Shown one piece after another: positions 1 to 7,829 of a DNA stretch of 64,000 nucleotides. How positions within the stretch are numbered: position 1 is the first letter of the stretch; each line of letters begins with the position of its first letter. The notes under the pieces are model-generated. The model was given only the letters and a program-made list of their open reading frames with translations. It was not told the DNA's origin and did no database searches. The position numbers were made by a program, and so were the translations under genes. Origin of the DNA: Acidobacteriota bacterium. Lineage in GTDB: Bacteria > Acidobacteriota > Terriglobia > Terriglobales > Acidobacteriaceae. The stretch lies in the NCBI GenBank assembly GCA_023410055.1, contig JAEYQK010000106.1, positions 1 through 64,000 of the forward strand. The letters run 5' to 3'.

Positions 1-2
1 GG

Positions 3-896
3 GCGGACCTGATTCCATCCATGAGGCAGGGATTGTTTGCGCCGGAGTATCTGCTGGATTTGAAGCAGGTGGATGAGTTGCGGGGAATCACGGAGCGGCG
101 GGGTGTGGAGGTTGTGATCGGTGCGCTAACGCCGCTAAGCACGCTGGAAGATTCGGAGTTCATACGGCGGAACTTTCCAGTGCTGCATGAGGCGGTGAGG
201 ACTGTGGCGTCGCCGATTTTGCGGAACATGGGAACGATTGGCGGCAATATATGTCTTGATACGAGATGTTTGTGGTACAACCAGTCGCTGGCGTGGCGGA
301 AGTCTTGCGGATTCTGCATTAAGAAAGATGGTGACCTGTGCCACGTGGCACCGGGCGGAAAGAAATGTTGGGCGGCGTTTTCGGGCGATACGCCTCCGGC
401 GTTGCTCTGTCTGGATGCTGAGATCGAGATTGCGAATGTGCGTGAGCTGAGGCGTATGCCGTTGCGGGATTTCTATACCAGCGAGGGTGATGCGCGGATC
501 AGGCTGGGTAGGGACGAGATGATAACGCGCGTGTTTCTTCCAGAGAGCAGCTTGGGATGGCACGGTGTGTATCGGAAGGTGCGAATTCGAGGTTCAATTG
601 ACTATCCCTTGGCCGGCGTGGCGGTGGCGCTGAAGACGCAAAAGAGCAAGCGAGTGTTCGTCGATGAGGCGCGAGTGGCGATTACGGCGGTGAATCCGGC
701 TCCGCAACTGGTGGTGGGGGCTGAGCACGCGCTGGTTGGGCGAGTGATCGATGAGCATGTTGCGATGGTAGTCGGCGAGTTGGCAGCGAAGGCTTCGAAA
801 CCGCTGACGACTTCGGCACTGACGCCGGAGTACAGGCGCGAGATGATCCGGGTGCAGACCAAGCGCGCGGTGATGGCGGCGGGCGGGGCCAAGTGA
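3..896 (+). CDS. Molybdenum hydroxylase FAD-binding subunit, 4-hydroxybenzoyl-CoA reductase beta-like (5' partial)
   Basis: Medium (FAD) subunit of a xanthine dehydrogenase-family enzyme, which passes electrons between the molybdenum and iron-sulfur subunits. The reading frame is open to the left edge and reads ADLIPSM before the first internal ATG at 21, matching the GG(T/A)DL FAD-loop of the family, so the true start lies outside the window. The MGTIGGNI motif of the FAD domain is at about residue 73 counted from that ATG. It is followed by a cysteine-rich stretch (ICL, RCLW, SCGFC, LCHV, KCW) that ordinary xanthine dehydrogenases lack. Such a cysteine-rich insert is known from 4-hydroxybenzoyl-CoA reductase beta, where it holds an extra 4Fe-4S cluster. 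The C-terminal CO_deh_flav_C region follows. The stop overlaps the start of the next gene (GTGA). Partner subunits would lie upstream. The substrate cannot be decided from this subunit alone. Confidence 0.85.
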   Translation, partial: ADLIPSMRQGLFAPEYLLDLKQVDELRGITERRGVEVVIGALTPLSTLEDSEFIRRNFPVLHEAVRTVASPILRNMGTIGGNICLDTRCLWYNQSLAWRKSCGFCIKKDGDLCHVAPGGKKCWAAFSGDTPPALLCLDAEIEIANVRELRRMPLRDFYTSEGDARIRLGRDEMITRVFLPESSLGWHGVYRKVRIRGSIDYPLAGVAVALKTQKSKRVFVDEARVAITAVNPAPQLVVGAEHALVGRVIDEHVAMVVGELAAKASKPLTTSALTPEYRREMIRVQTKRAVMAAGGAK

Positions 897-1271
897 CTCC
901 GCTGAAAGTGTCGCTCGCGCTGGTTATCAGTTGCTGGGCGGCGTTCGTAGTAGTATTCGTTTTCTTCCGTCCTAAAGTAGAAACACAAAAGAGAGGCGGC
1001 GCGATCCGGTCGCGATGCGGCGATTCGTGTTGCAGGGCCTGCGCGTACGTGCTGGTGTTTGGCGTGACGCGAGCGGTGATGAGACCTCGGTGCGGATGCC
1101 TGTGCTGATCGAGTTGGCGATTGCGGTGATCGCGCCGCCGTCGTTATCTTCTACTTGGGAACGTGGATTCGCGTTGTACGAGAGGAAGCGTTGCTCGCTA
1201 GCGAATTCGGTGCGGAGTTCGAACAGTATAAGCGCGAGGTGCCGGCGCTGATTTCCGGGATGAAGAAGTAG
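893..1271 (+). pseudogene. Frameshifted isoprenylcysteine carboxyl methyltransferase (ICMT)-like membrane protein
   Basis: A GTG at 893 overlaps the stop of the preceding gene and opens a frame with a hydrophobic N-terminal segment (LALVISCWAAFVVVFVFF). Family-like sequence then continues in other frames: LVLQGL-type residues in frame 1, AYVLVFGVTRAVMR back in the first frame, and finally a third frame ending at 1271 that reads VIFYLGTWIRVVREE, EFGAEFEQYKREVPALI and a stop. This last part is the hallmark C-terminus of ICMT/phospholipid-methyltransferase-like membrane proteins (GxxIRxxEExxLxxxFGxxYxxYxxxVP). At least two frame changes are needed to join the pieces, so the gene is broken or the sequence has indels. 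Membrane location is inferred. The original substrate is unknown. Confidence 0.6.
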
Positions 1272-1406
1272 CTCCTTTCTCTGCCTATACGGCGTAGGCC
1301 TTATCTCGGGAGATGTCTGAACCGTGAGCAGACGTGAGGCAGGTCACAGACTGCGGTCTTGCGTGGGGTTATTATCCGTGCGCTTGAAAAAGGTGCGGAG
1401 GACGGC

Positions 1407-1613
1407 ATGGCTGTGCATCGGGGTGAAGCGAGTGAGAAAAGGGGGGCGCGTCCAACAGTAGAGATCGGCGATGCTCGCGCGCGCACAAGTGTAGCCAAAC
1501 AGCCGCTGGCCAAAGTGATTGCAGCGATTGAAAAGGACCTTGACGATATTCATCAGCAATTGGATCGAATTGAAGAGATGATTCGAAAAGTTTCCGAGGA
1601 GAACGCTGCCTAG
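1407..1613 (+). CDS. Small hypothetical protein with C-terminal coiled coil
   Basis: A 68-residue protein that I do not recognise. The ATG at 1407 is chosen over an upstream TTG at 1359 because GGAGG stands about 6 bases before it. The N-terminal half is basic and polar. The C-terminal half (VIAAIEKDLDDIHQQLDRIE and onward) has a heptad-like pattern of I/L residues and should form a short coiled coil, perhaps for oligomerisation. It stands alone between the broken ICMT-like gene and the convergent DNA-metabolism gene. No signal peptide or membrane segment is seen. Confidence 0.55.
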   Translation: MAVHRGEASEKRGARPTVEIGDARARTSVAKQPLAKVIAAIEKDLDDIHQQLDRIEEMIRKVSEENAA

Positions 1614-1627
1614 ATGAACGGCTGAGC

Positions 1628-2473
1628 TTATTCTGTTGTGTTCCTGCCTATTTTTGTCTTCTGAATCATATCTTTGACCTTTTTGGGAGCGTCGCATATG
1701 GCGCTTCCGATCATGTCTGCTTCCGGAAGGTTTTTCCAAAAACGCACTGGCATTTCGGAGCGCATTGTCTTGGGGCTAAGTCGGGCGGGGTTGAACGTCG
1801 AGCGGTAGAAGGCGCGCCAGAGGTCCTCAAGTTCGTCGTCGTGGGGCGCGCGGCTGCTATCAACACCTGGTGAGAAGCGCAGTTCATGCGTGTCCCAGTG
1901 AGCGCAGCAGTCGGGGGTCAGAATGACCCAGTGCATGGTGGCGAACTTGTCGGTGAAGTGGGGGGCGACAATGGGAACGACGTCGTGGTCGGGCTTGTAC
2001 CAGGCGATGTAGACGTCGTGATCGTGTTCGCGAACCTTACGGAAGCGCAAGAGTGCCTTCATGCGGTGAGCATCGCTGCCGACTTCCCAATGAAGACGGA
2101 GGAGGCGCGAGACTTCGTCGTCGACGCGGATGCTGAGAAGATTGCGGTTCTGGTGAAGGATGCGCCAGAGCACGGAGTAGAGGAGCGTCCATCTACGCTG
2201 GTCGCGATGGCGGGAAACACGGCGGGCGAGGTCGAGGAAGCTTTTTGGAACCGTGATGATTGGGTGATCGGAATGCAGGTCCCTCCACTCCGTCGCGTCC
2301 TGCGGACCCGACTGCGGTCGGGATGACGAACTTGGGGTTGGGGCGAAGAGGGATCTTTGGGCGGCGGTGCGTTCGCGCCAGATGATTTCCGATGGAGGGA
2401 TTTCCTTCTGCAAGAGTTCGCGCGCGGCGGACTGCCAGGAAGTGAAGGTGGGGTAGATGAGGATTTCAGTCAT
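1628..2473 (-). CDS. TIGR03915-like putative DNA metabolism protein (partner of the radical SAM protein)
   Basis: This 281-residue protein matches what I know of the family named probable DNA metabolism protein (TIGR03915; DUF4130-type core). Its members occur next to a radical SAM protein and in many bacteria are fused to a uracil-DNA glycosylase domain. Here the glycosylase part is absent. Recognisable core stretches are DPTFTSW-like near the N-terminus (IYPTFTSWQSAARELL), the central RxxRxVxREhHRMKA-like segment (LHWEVGSDAHRMKALLRF) and the late WxxFYRxxFNPARLxPKxMRxxMPxRFW region. The ATG at 2473 is chosen. The open frame runs to 2554, but that extension is translated from an interspersed repeat. 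It is transcribed in the same direction as, and just downstream of, the radical SAM gene. The reaction is unknown; a DNA-repair or modification role is inferred from the family name only. Confidence 0.75.
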   Translation of the reverse strand: MTEILIYPTFTSWQSAARELLQKEIPPSEIIWRERTAAQRSLFAPTPSSSSRPQSGPQDATEWRDLHSDHPIITVPKSFLDLARRVSRHRDQRRWTLLYSVLWRILHQNRNLLSIRVDDEVSRLLRLHWEVGSDAHRMKALLRFRKVREHDHDVYIAWYKPDHDVVPIVAPHFTDKFATMHWVILTPDCCAHWDTHELRFSPGVDSSRAPHDDELEDLWRAFYRSTFNPARLSPKTMRSEMPVRFWKNLPEADMIGSAICDAPKKVKDMIQKTKIGRNTTE

Positions 2474-2520
2474 GCGGCGCTCGTTGCAGTGGCTCACGCC
2501 GGACCGTGTGGTAAGGGTAG

Positions 2521-2553
2521 GGATTCCTCGTCGCTGCGCTTCTCGGAATGACA
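2521..2553. repeat. Interspersed GATTCCTCGTCGCTGCGC element, copy 1
   Basis: A copy of a 33-36 base element (GGATTCCTCGTCGCTGCG, then CTTCTCGGAATGACA). Other copies are at 7896-7932 and 30981-31016. It lies between the two DNA-metabolism genes and creates a false N-terminal extension of the downstream one. The same element is seen in many unrelated genomes as a short intergenic repeat (general recollection). Confidence 0.75.
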
Positions 2554-2581
2554 ATTCTCTTCGCGAGGCAAGTCGTGGACA

Positions 2582-3928
2582 TCAGAGCTCACCCGTGTTG
2601 GCGGAGAGTGCGGCTTCGGCGTCGAAGAGGCCGAGTTGGAGCGCACCCACGTTTCGGGAGGGGCGTGCCGGACTGGAGTCCGGCGCTACGAGTTGGTCGT
2701 CGGCGCTTCGGGAAAGCTGGGCCAGACTGGAGTCCGGCGCTACGAGTTGGTCGCCGAGGTTGAGGCGGTCGAGGGTGAGGGCGTCGGGGTTGAAGTCAGC
2801 GGTAATGACGAAGGGCTTGAGGCGGTTGAGGGCGACACGGAGTTTGGCGAGGTCAGTGAGGGTGAGGCGGTGGTAGCGGCGGATGCCAAGGATGCGCTGA
2901 GTGTTGCGATAGCCCAGTCCGGGGATGCGGAGCAGGGCTTCGCGACTGGCTCGGTTGACGTCGATGGGAAAGAAGTCGCGGTGACGCAGGGCCCAGGCGA
3001 GTTTCGGGTCGTGATCGGGATCGAGATCAGGCGTTTCGGTGATCTCGTCGATTTTGAAATCGTAATAGCGCAATAGCCAGTCGGCCTGGTAGAGCCGGTG
3101 TTCGCGCAGGAGCGGTGGAGCGGCGAGCGGCAGGCGCGAGTCGGCGGAGGGGATCGGACTGAAAGCGGAGTAGTACACGCGTTTGAGCGAGTAGTTGCTG
3201 TACAGACGATCGGCGGTTCGGAGAATCGTGCTGTCGGTAGTTGGAGTGGCGCCGACGATGAGTTGGGTGCTTTGTCCGGCGGGGGCGAAGCGAGGGGCGC
3301 GACGGTGCTTCTTGCGTTCGACGCGGGATTCGTCTGCCTTGGTGCGGATTTGGTGCATGGTGCCTTCGATCAACGGAACTTTCTTCTCGGGCGCGAGTTG
3401 ATCGAGGTCGCACTGCGTGGGGAGTTCGATGTTGGCGCTGATGCGGTCGGCGAGGCGTCCGGCTTCTTCAAGGAGTAGTGGTGAACAGCCGGGGATGGCC
3501 TTCAGGTGAATGTAGGCGCCGAAGTTGTGCTCCGTGCGGAGCGCGCGGGCGACGGCGATCAGTTGCTCCATCGTGTAGTCCGGCGACTGAATGATGCCAG
3601 AGCTGAGGAAGAGGCCTTCGACGTAGTTTCGGCGGTAGAAGTCGAGGGTGAGATCAACGACCTCGGGGGCGGTGAAGCGGGCGCGGGGGATGTCGCTGGA
3701 GACGCGGTTCACGCAGAAGGCGCAGTCGTAGATGCAGTAGTTCGTGAGCAGCACTTTCAACAGCGAGATGCAACGGCCGTCGGGCGTGTAACTGTGACAG
3801 ACACCGCATCCGGAGTTGGAGCCGAGGCGTTTGCCGGAGGCGCTGGTGCGCTTGGCGCCACTGGAGGCGCAGGAGGCGTCGTACTTGGCGGCATCGGCCA
3901 AGATGCTGAGCTTGGAAATGAGATCCAC
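2582..3928 (-). CDS. Putative DNA modification/repair radical SAM protein (TIGR03916-like)
   Basis: A 448-residue radical SAM protein. The cluster motif CIYDCAFC (CxxxCxxC) sits near residue 70 and is preceded by conserved cysteines (SGCGVCHSYTPDGRC). A helix-hairpin-helix-like segment (VNRASREALLRIPGLGYRNT) near residue 340 suggests DNA contact. This architecture and the adjacent TIGR03915-like gene fit the family called putative DNA modification/repair radical SAM protein. The radical SAM core should cleave S-adenosylmethionine; the DNA substrate is not known. The C-terminal 45-50 residues are unusual: they contain two copies, 18 residues apart, of DQLVAPDSS, encoded by tandem palindromic repeats at 2667-2738. 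The ordinary family end seems to lie before this tail (ADFNPDALTLDRL). Confidence 0.85.
   Translation of the reverse strand: MDLISKLSILADAAKYDASCASSGAKRTSASGKRLGSNSGCGVCHSYTPDGRCISLLKVLLTNYCIYDCAFCVNRVSSDIPRARFTAPEVVDLTLDFYRRNYVEGLFLSSGIIQSPDYTMEQLIAVARALRTEHNFGAYIHLKAIPGCSPLLLEEAGRLADRISANIELPTQCDLDQLAPEKKVPLIEGTMHQIRTKADESRVERKKHRRAPRFAPAGQSTQLIVGATPTTDSTILRTADRLYSNYSLKRVYYSAFSPIPSADSRLPLAAPPLLREHRLYQADWLLRYYDFKIDEITETPDLDPDHDPKLAWALRHRDFFPIDVNRASREALLRIPGLGYRNTQRILGIRRYHRLTLTDLAKLRVALNRLKPFVITADFNPDALTLDRLNLGDQLVAPDSSLAQLSRSADDQLVAPDSSPARPSRNVGALQLGLFDAEAALSANTGEL
2667..2738 (-). repeat. Two tandem copies of a palindromic element inside the 3' end of the radical SAM gene
   Basis: The perfect palindrome GCCGGACTGGAGTCCGGC is at 2667-2684. 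A near copy (one base changed) is at 2721-2738, 54 bases away, and the sequence GCTACGAGTTGGTCG follows both. The 54-base period is 18 codons, so the reading frame is kept. On the coding strand both copies give the peptide VAPDSS. A third copy of the palindrome lies inside lhr at 34248-34265 and is read in the same frame. Confidence 0.9.
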
Positions 3929-3973
3929 GAACCGGAGTTTAGCGCAGGCGAAGAAAAGACGAAAGGGAAAAAC

Positions 3974-4055
3974 ATCGGGTGATTTCGTGATCGGGTGATC
4001 GGGTGATCGAAAACCTGTTCAACGCAAAGGACGCTGAGGACGCGAAGGAAGACCT
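3974..4055. repeat. Composite intergenic repeat (GTGATCGG tandem plus AAGGACGC tandem), copy 1
   Basis: A run of GTGATCGG-type octamers, a short spacer, then AACGCAAAGGACGC with AAGGACGC-like units ending CGCGAAGGA. The same two-part element recurs at about 6447, 7823, 9104, 10224 and 35741. All copies are between genes. It fills most of the gap between the radical SAM gene and the S46 peptidase. Confidence 0.85.
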
Positions 4056-4140
4056 AAAGGAAATACGTTGAGATACCCGGGGTTGCGCGGAGGGAGACAG
4101 AGGAAGCAGGGGGAAGCGGAGGGTAACAGAGGAAAGAAAA

Positions 4141-4182
4141 GCCCCACGTTATCCTTCGACTCCGCTCAGGAGAACGTGGGGC
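4141..4182 (-). terminator. Palindromic repeat acting as probable terminator of the S46 peptidase gene
   Basis: The perfect 10-base inverted repeat GCCCCACGTT / AACGTGGGGC encloses a 22-base loop. On the minus strand the stem is followed by TTTTCTTT, and it lies 28 bases after the peptidase stop, so it can serve as an intrinsic terminator. The stem belongs to the same CCCCACGTT/AACGTGGGGCACC family found inside mnmA and lhr. Confidence 0.75.
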
Positions 4183-4209
4183 ACCGTTAGGCTGCAAGTC
4201 GCCTAGCTT

Positions 4210-6375
4210 CTACTTCTTTTCGGGTGATGCAGTAACAGTTTTGCTCGTGGCTTTCTTGCCGTCCTTGACCACGGTTTTGATTTGGCCGCTGGGTGAGAGC
4301 AGTTCGTCGGCGAGTGGGCCGGCGCCGTAGATGTTGCGCAGGGACTCAATGATTGCGCGCGAGTCTACGGAGACCGCGCGTCCGATGGTGTCGTCGTACT
4401 GGAAGCGCCAAGGCAGCGACTGGATGTTGCCGTCGAAGATGATGCCCACCACGTTGCCATCCTTGTTAACGACAGGCGAACCGGAGTTGCCGCCAATGAT
4501 GTCGGGCGTGGAGACGAAGTTCAGTGGTGTGCTGAGGTCGATCCTGTTCTTCGCGCCGGTCCAGCTGAGAGGCAAGTTGTAGGGCGGCTTGGAGTCGTGC
4601 TTAGCAGCCCAATCATATGCGCCACCCATGGTCGTGAAGTACGGTACTTTCTCGCCCTTCTTGGCAACATCGCCACGACCGTCTTCAACGTAGCCTTTTA
4701 CGGCCCCGTAGCTCAGGCGAAGGGTGAACGTTGCGTCAGGAGGCATGTTGTAGCCTTCCTGGGCGAAGATGATCCTGGCGATCTTGGCTCCAGAGGCCCG
4801 CTCGACGGAGTCTACCTGATCTTCATATTGCTTGCGGATCTTGCGCGATTCGGGGTCAATGAGGCGCATGACAGCAATCAACGGATCGTTGGAGTTCTTG
4901 AGCGCGTTCGGGTCACTGTAGAGCTGCTTGCGGACATTGATGTCGTCGAGCTTGGTATTGGCGATCATCTCGTTGGCAGCTTGTTGGGGTGTGCGGCCGT
5001 TGAGGACTTGCTTCACGAGTGGATCGTTTGGCATCGCCTCACTCATCTCGGCGATGGAGTCGGCTAACAGGACGGTGTCGAGGTCCTTGTATATCGGGCT
5101 GCTGGAGAACAGGGACTGTTCGAGCGAAGGCAGGCGGTTCTCGCGATATTGAGCGAGGCGTTCGGCGTTAGGCTTCTGTTTCTCTTCGACAGCGCGAAGA
5201 ATTGTGCGGGCGATTGCGGGGAGTTCACCGCGGAATCCGCCGAGGCGCTCGAAGTAGTTCCATGGAAGGAAGATGTCCTTCTGGACTTTCATTGCATTGG
5301 CGATGTCCGTCCATGGATCGCCAAATTCAGTTTTCTTCTGTGAGTTGGTCTCGATGGAACTGCGGAGCTTCTTCTCGGAAGCTTGCTTCTTCGCCATCAG
5401 TGCTTTGTCGAGAAGGCCGGAGTTGAAGCCATTGACGGCCTTCTGCGAGTTCTCAAGGCCGAAAATCATTTCTTGAGCGCGACGATAGTTTTCTTCCGAT
5501 TTCGCGCCCCAGTCTTTGAGCAATTGAATGCGTCGTGTGTACGACTTCAATTGAACTGGGTACTGAACATCTCGCAGGAACTCCATTTGCGCCATGGTGT
5601 TGAGGCGTCCAGTGGAGCCGGGGTGGCCGGAGACGAATACCAGTTCGTTCTCTTTCACGCCGGCATTGGTGAATTTGAAATAGTTGTCGAGCTTTGCGGG
5701 CTTATCGTTTTCGTAGACGCGGAAGAAGGTGATGTCGAGGTCGTAGCGCGGGAACTCGAAGTTGTCGGGATCGCCGCCGAAAAAGGCGATGTCGAACTCA
5801 GGCGCGAAAACGAGACGCACGTCGGTGTACTTCTTGTACTTGTACAGGTGGTACTGTGATCCGGCAAAGAGGGTGACGGTGTCGCAGCGCAGGCCGGTCG
5901 TCTTGCTGCAGTCGGCTTCGATCTGGGCGATGTTCTTGCGTTGGATGTCACCTGCTTGAGCGGCTGGAGTGCTCGATGTGATGCCGGCGTTGACTTTGGT
6001 GGTGACGTCCTCGATACCCATGAGCTGGTTTAGTTCAAGGTCGGGGCACTTAGCTTCTTCAGCGCGTGTCTTTGCGTAGAAGCCGGTTTTGTAGAGGTCT
6101 TGACCTTCTTTCGAAAGACCGTAGAGGCAGGTCTGAGCGACGTGATGATTGGTGAAGGTTAGGCCGTCGGGGGAGACGAACGATCCGGAACCGCCGTTGT
6201 TGAAGCGCACGGAGGAGAGGCGGGTGTGATCAAGCCAGGGCTGCGTGAGCTCAAAGCCGTACTTGGCTTTGATCCTCGCGGTCGGGGGATGGTTGAACAG
6301 CCACATGCCTTCGTCGGCGGAGGCGAGCGAGGCGAGGAGGAGTACGACAGCAACTACAAGGAAACGACGGATCAT
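4210..6375 (-). CDS. S46 family dipeptidyl peptidase (DPP7/DPP11-like)
   Basis: A 721-residue exported serine peptidase, the usual length for family S46. Residues 1-20 form a signal peptide ending near SLASA. The conserved start of the mature protein DEGMWLFNHPP follows, then the catalytic His in FTNHHVAQ (about residue 77) and the catalytic Ser in GGNSGSPVVNKDG (about residue 630), which is followed by VVGIIFDGN. S46 enzymes remove dipeptides from the N-terminus of peptides in the periplasm or at the outer membrane. Whether this one prefers hydrophobic (DPP7) or acidic (DPP11) residues is not settled, because I cannot place the specificity residue without an alignment. It is a single gene with a palindromic terminator just downstream. 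Confidence 0.93.
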   Translation of the reverse strand: MIRRFLVVAVVLLLASLASADEGMWLFNHPPTARIKAKYGFELTQPWLDHTRLSSVRFNNGGSGSFVSPDGLTFTNHHVAQTCLYGLSKEGQDLYKTGFYAKTRAEEAKCPDLELNQLMGIEDVTTKVNAGITSSTPAAQAGDIQRKNIAQIEADCSKTTGLRCDTVTLFAGSQYHLYKYKKYTDVRLVFAPEFDIAFFGGDPDNFEFPRYDLDITFFRVYENDKPAKLDNYFKFTNAGVKENELVFVSGHPGSTGRLNTMAQMEFLRDVQYPVQLKSYTRRIQLLKDWGAKSEENYRRAQEMIFGLENSQKAVNGFNSGLLDKALMAKKQASEKKLRSSIETNSQKKTEFGDPWTDIANAMKVQKDIFLPWNYFERLGGFRGELPAIARTILRAVEEKQKPNAERLAQYRENRLPSLEQSLFSSSPIYKDLDTVLLADSIAEMSEAMPNDPLVKQVLNGRTPQQAANEMIANTKLDDINVRKQLYSDPNALKNSNDPLIAVMRLIDPESRKIRKQYEDQVDSVERASGAKIARIIFAQEGYNMPPDATFTLRLSYGAVKGYVEDGRGDVAKKGEKVPYFTTMGGAYDWAAKHDSKPPYNLPLSWTGAKNRIDLSTPLNFVSTPDIIGGNSGSPVVNKDGNVVGIIFDGNIQSLPWRFQYDDTIGRAVSVDSRAIIESLRNIYGAGPLADELLSPSGQIKTVVKDGKKATSKTVTASPEKK

Positions 6376-6439
6376 CTGATCAGCTCCTAATTAGGGGACG
6401 AAACATTGGAATATACAAGGGGAGAGGCACAGAGGCAAG

Positions 6440-6560
6440 GATTCGGGTGATTGCGTGATCGGGTGGTCGGGTGATCTGGGAGAACTCGAAGGGCTTTAAC
6501 GCAAAGGGCGCTAAGCACGCGAAGGAGAACCTAACACGGAGGAAAGGAGGGCACGGAGGT
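6440..6560. repeat. Composite intergenic repeat, copy 2
   Basis: GGGTGATTGCGTGATCGGG and following GTGATC units, then TTTAACGCAAAGGGCGC and AAGCACGCGAAGGAG, then a purine-rich GGAGG/AGAGGAAACGCAGAGG tail. It occupies the 293-base gap between the S46 peptidase start and the cysteine desulfurase start. No gene is seen in that gap. Confidence 0.8.
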
Positions 6561-6668
6561 ACAAAGAGGAAACGCAGAGGAAGCGAAGGAAGCAAGGGAG
6601 AGTGTGGGAATCGCGTGAGCTGTGGCGGAATCTAAACAAGTACAATTGGGTCAGGAATAGTGAGCTAA

Positions 6669-7829
6669 ATGCGCAGAATCTATCTGGATAACAATGCGAC
6701 TACGCCGGTGCTGCCTGAGGTGTTTGAGGCGATGCGGCCGTATTTCGCCGAGCAGTTTGGGAATGCTTCGTCGATTCACCAGGATGGGCAGCAGGCACGG
6801 GCGGCGGTGGAGCGGGCGCGGGAGTCTGTAGCCAAGCTGCTGGGGGCGCGGAGTTCGGAGATAGTTTTTACGAGCGGCGGGACCGAGGGTGACAATACCG
6901 CGCTGTTTGGGATGGTGAAAGCGGGCGATCACATCATCACGTCACAGATCGAGCATGAGGCTGTGCTGAATTCGTGCAAGCGGCTAGAGCAGTTTGGATG
7001 TGAGGTGACGTACCTGCCGGTGAGCGGCGAGTGCCTGGTGGATCCGGATGATGTGCGGCGGGCGCTGAAGCCGAACACGAAGATCGTCAGCGTGATGATG
7101 GCGAACAACGAGACGGGCGTGCTGCAGCCCGTGGAAGAGATCGGGAGGATTGCCGCGGAGGCCGATGTTTACTTTCATACGGACGCGGTACAGGCGGCGG
7201 GCAAAGTGCCGATCGATGTGACGGCGATTGGGTGCGATCTGCTGGCGATCTCGGGACATAAGTTTCATGCGCCAAAGGGAGTCGGCGCGCTGTACGTGAG
7301 AAAGGGCACGCTGATCGAGTCGCGCTTCGTCGGTGGACGGCATGAGCGCTCGCGACGGGCGGGGACGGAGAATGTGCCGGGGATCGTTGCACTGGGGAAG
7401 GCGGCAGAGATTGCGCGCGAAGGTGTGACGAACGGCGCGATGGATAACATCCGCAAGCTGCGCGATCGGATTGAGAGATTCGTGCTGGAGACGATTGAAG
7501 CGACGGGCGTGAATGGCGGCGGGGCGCCGCGAGTCCCGAACACGACGAATCTGCACCTCGACTACGTTGAAGGCGAGGCGATGGTGATAGCACTGGATTT
7601 GAAGGGAATCGCCGTCTCGACTGGAGCAGCGTGCTCGTCGGGTGCAACGGAGCCTTCGCATGTGCTGATGGCAATGGGAGTCACGCCGGATTGTGCGCGC
7701 GGATCGATGCGGTTCAGTTTGGGGAAGATGAACACTAACGAAGAAGTCGACGAGTTCTTGAGCGTGCTGCCCGAGGTACTGGCGAGGTTGAGAGAGTTGA
7801 GCCCGGTGTACGCGAAAACAATCGGGTGA
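6669..7829 (+). CDS. Cysteine desulfurase (NifS/IscS family)
   Basis: A PLP-dependent enzyme that takes sulfur from cysteine as a persulfide for Fe-S clusters or tRNA thiolation. It has 386 residues, normal for the family. YLDNNATTPV opens the protein, FTSGGTEGDN follows near residue 68, and the PLP lysine is in SGHKFHAPKG at about residue 200. The persulfide-carrying Cys is in STGAACSSG at about residue 322, the group I (NifS/IscS) type. The ATG at 6669 is preceded by AGGAATAG. The next gene is mnmA, 115 bases downstream on the same strand, so delivery of sulfur to MnmA for tRNA 2-thiouridine is likely. No iscU or iscA lies nearby. Confidence 0.93.
   Translation: MRRIYLDNNATTPVLPEVFEAMRPYFAEQFGNASSIHQDGQQARAAVERARESVAKLLGARSSEIVFTSGGTEGDNTALFGMVKAGDHIITSQIEHEAVLNSCKRLEQFGCEVTYLPVSGECLVDPDDVRRALKPNTKIVSVMMANNETGVLQPVEEIGRIAAEADVYFHTDAVQAAGKVPIDVTAIGCDLLAISGHKFHAPKGVGALYVRKGTLIESRFVGGRHERSRRAGTENVPGIVALGKAAEIAREGVTNGAMDNIRKLRDRIERFVLETIEATGVNGGGAPRVPNTTNLHLDYVEGEAMVIALDLKGIAVSTGAACSSGATEPSHVLMAMGVTPDCARGSMRFSLGKMNTNEEVDEFLSVLPEVLARLRELSPVYAKTIG

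Noticed and set aside
2474..2554. N-terminal extension of the TIGR03915-like protein
   Set aside because: The extra residues (SFREAQRRGIPT...) are translated from an interspersed repeat; ATG 2473 fits the family start.
3974..4055. CRISPR-like array from regularly spaced GTGATCGG units
   Set aside because: Units are direct octamer tandems without unique spacers, and no cas gene is in the window.
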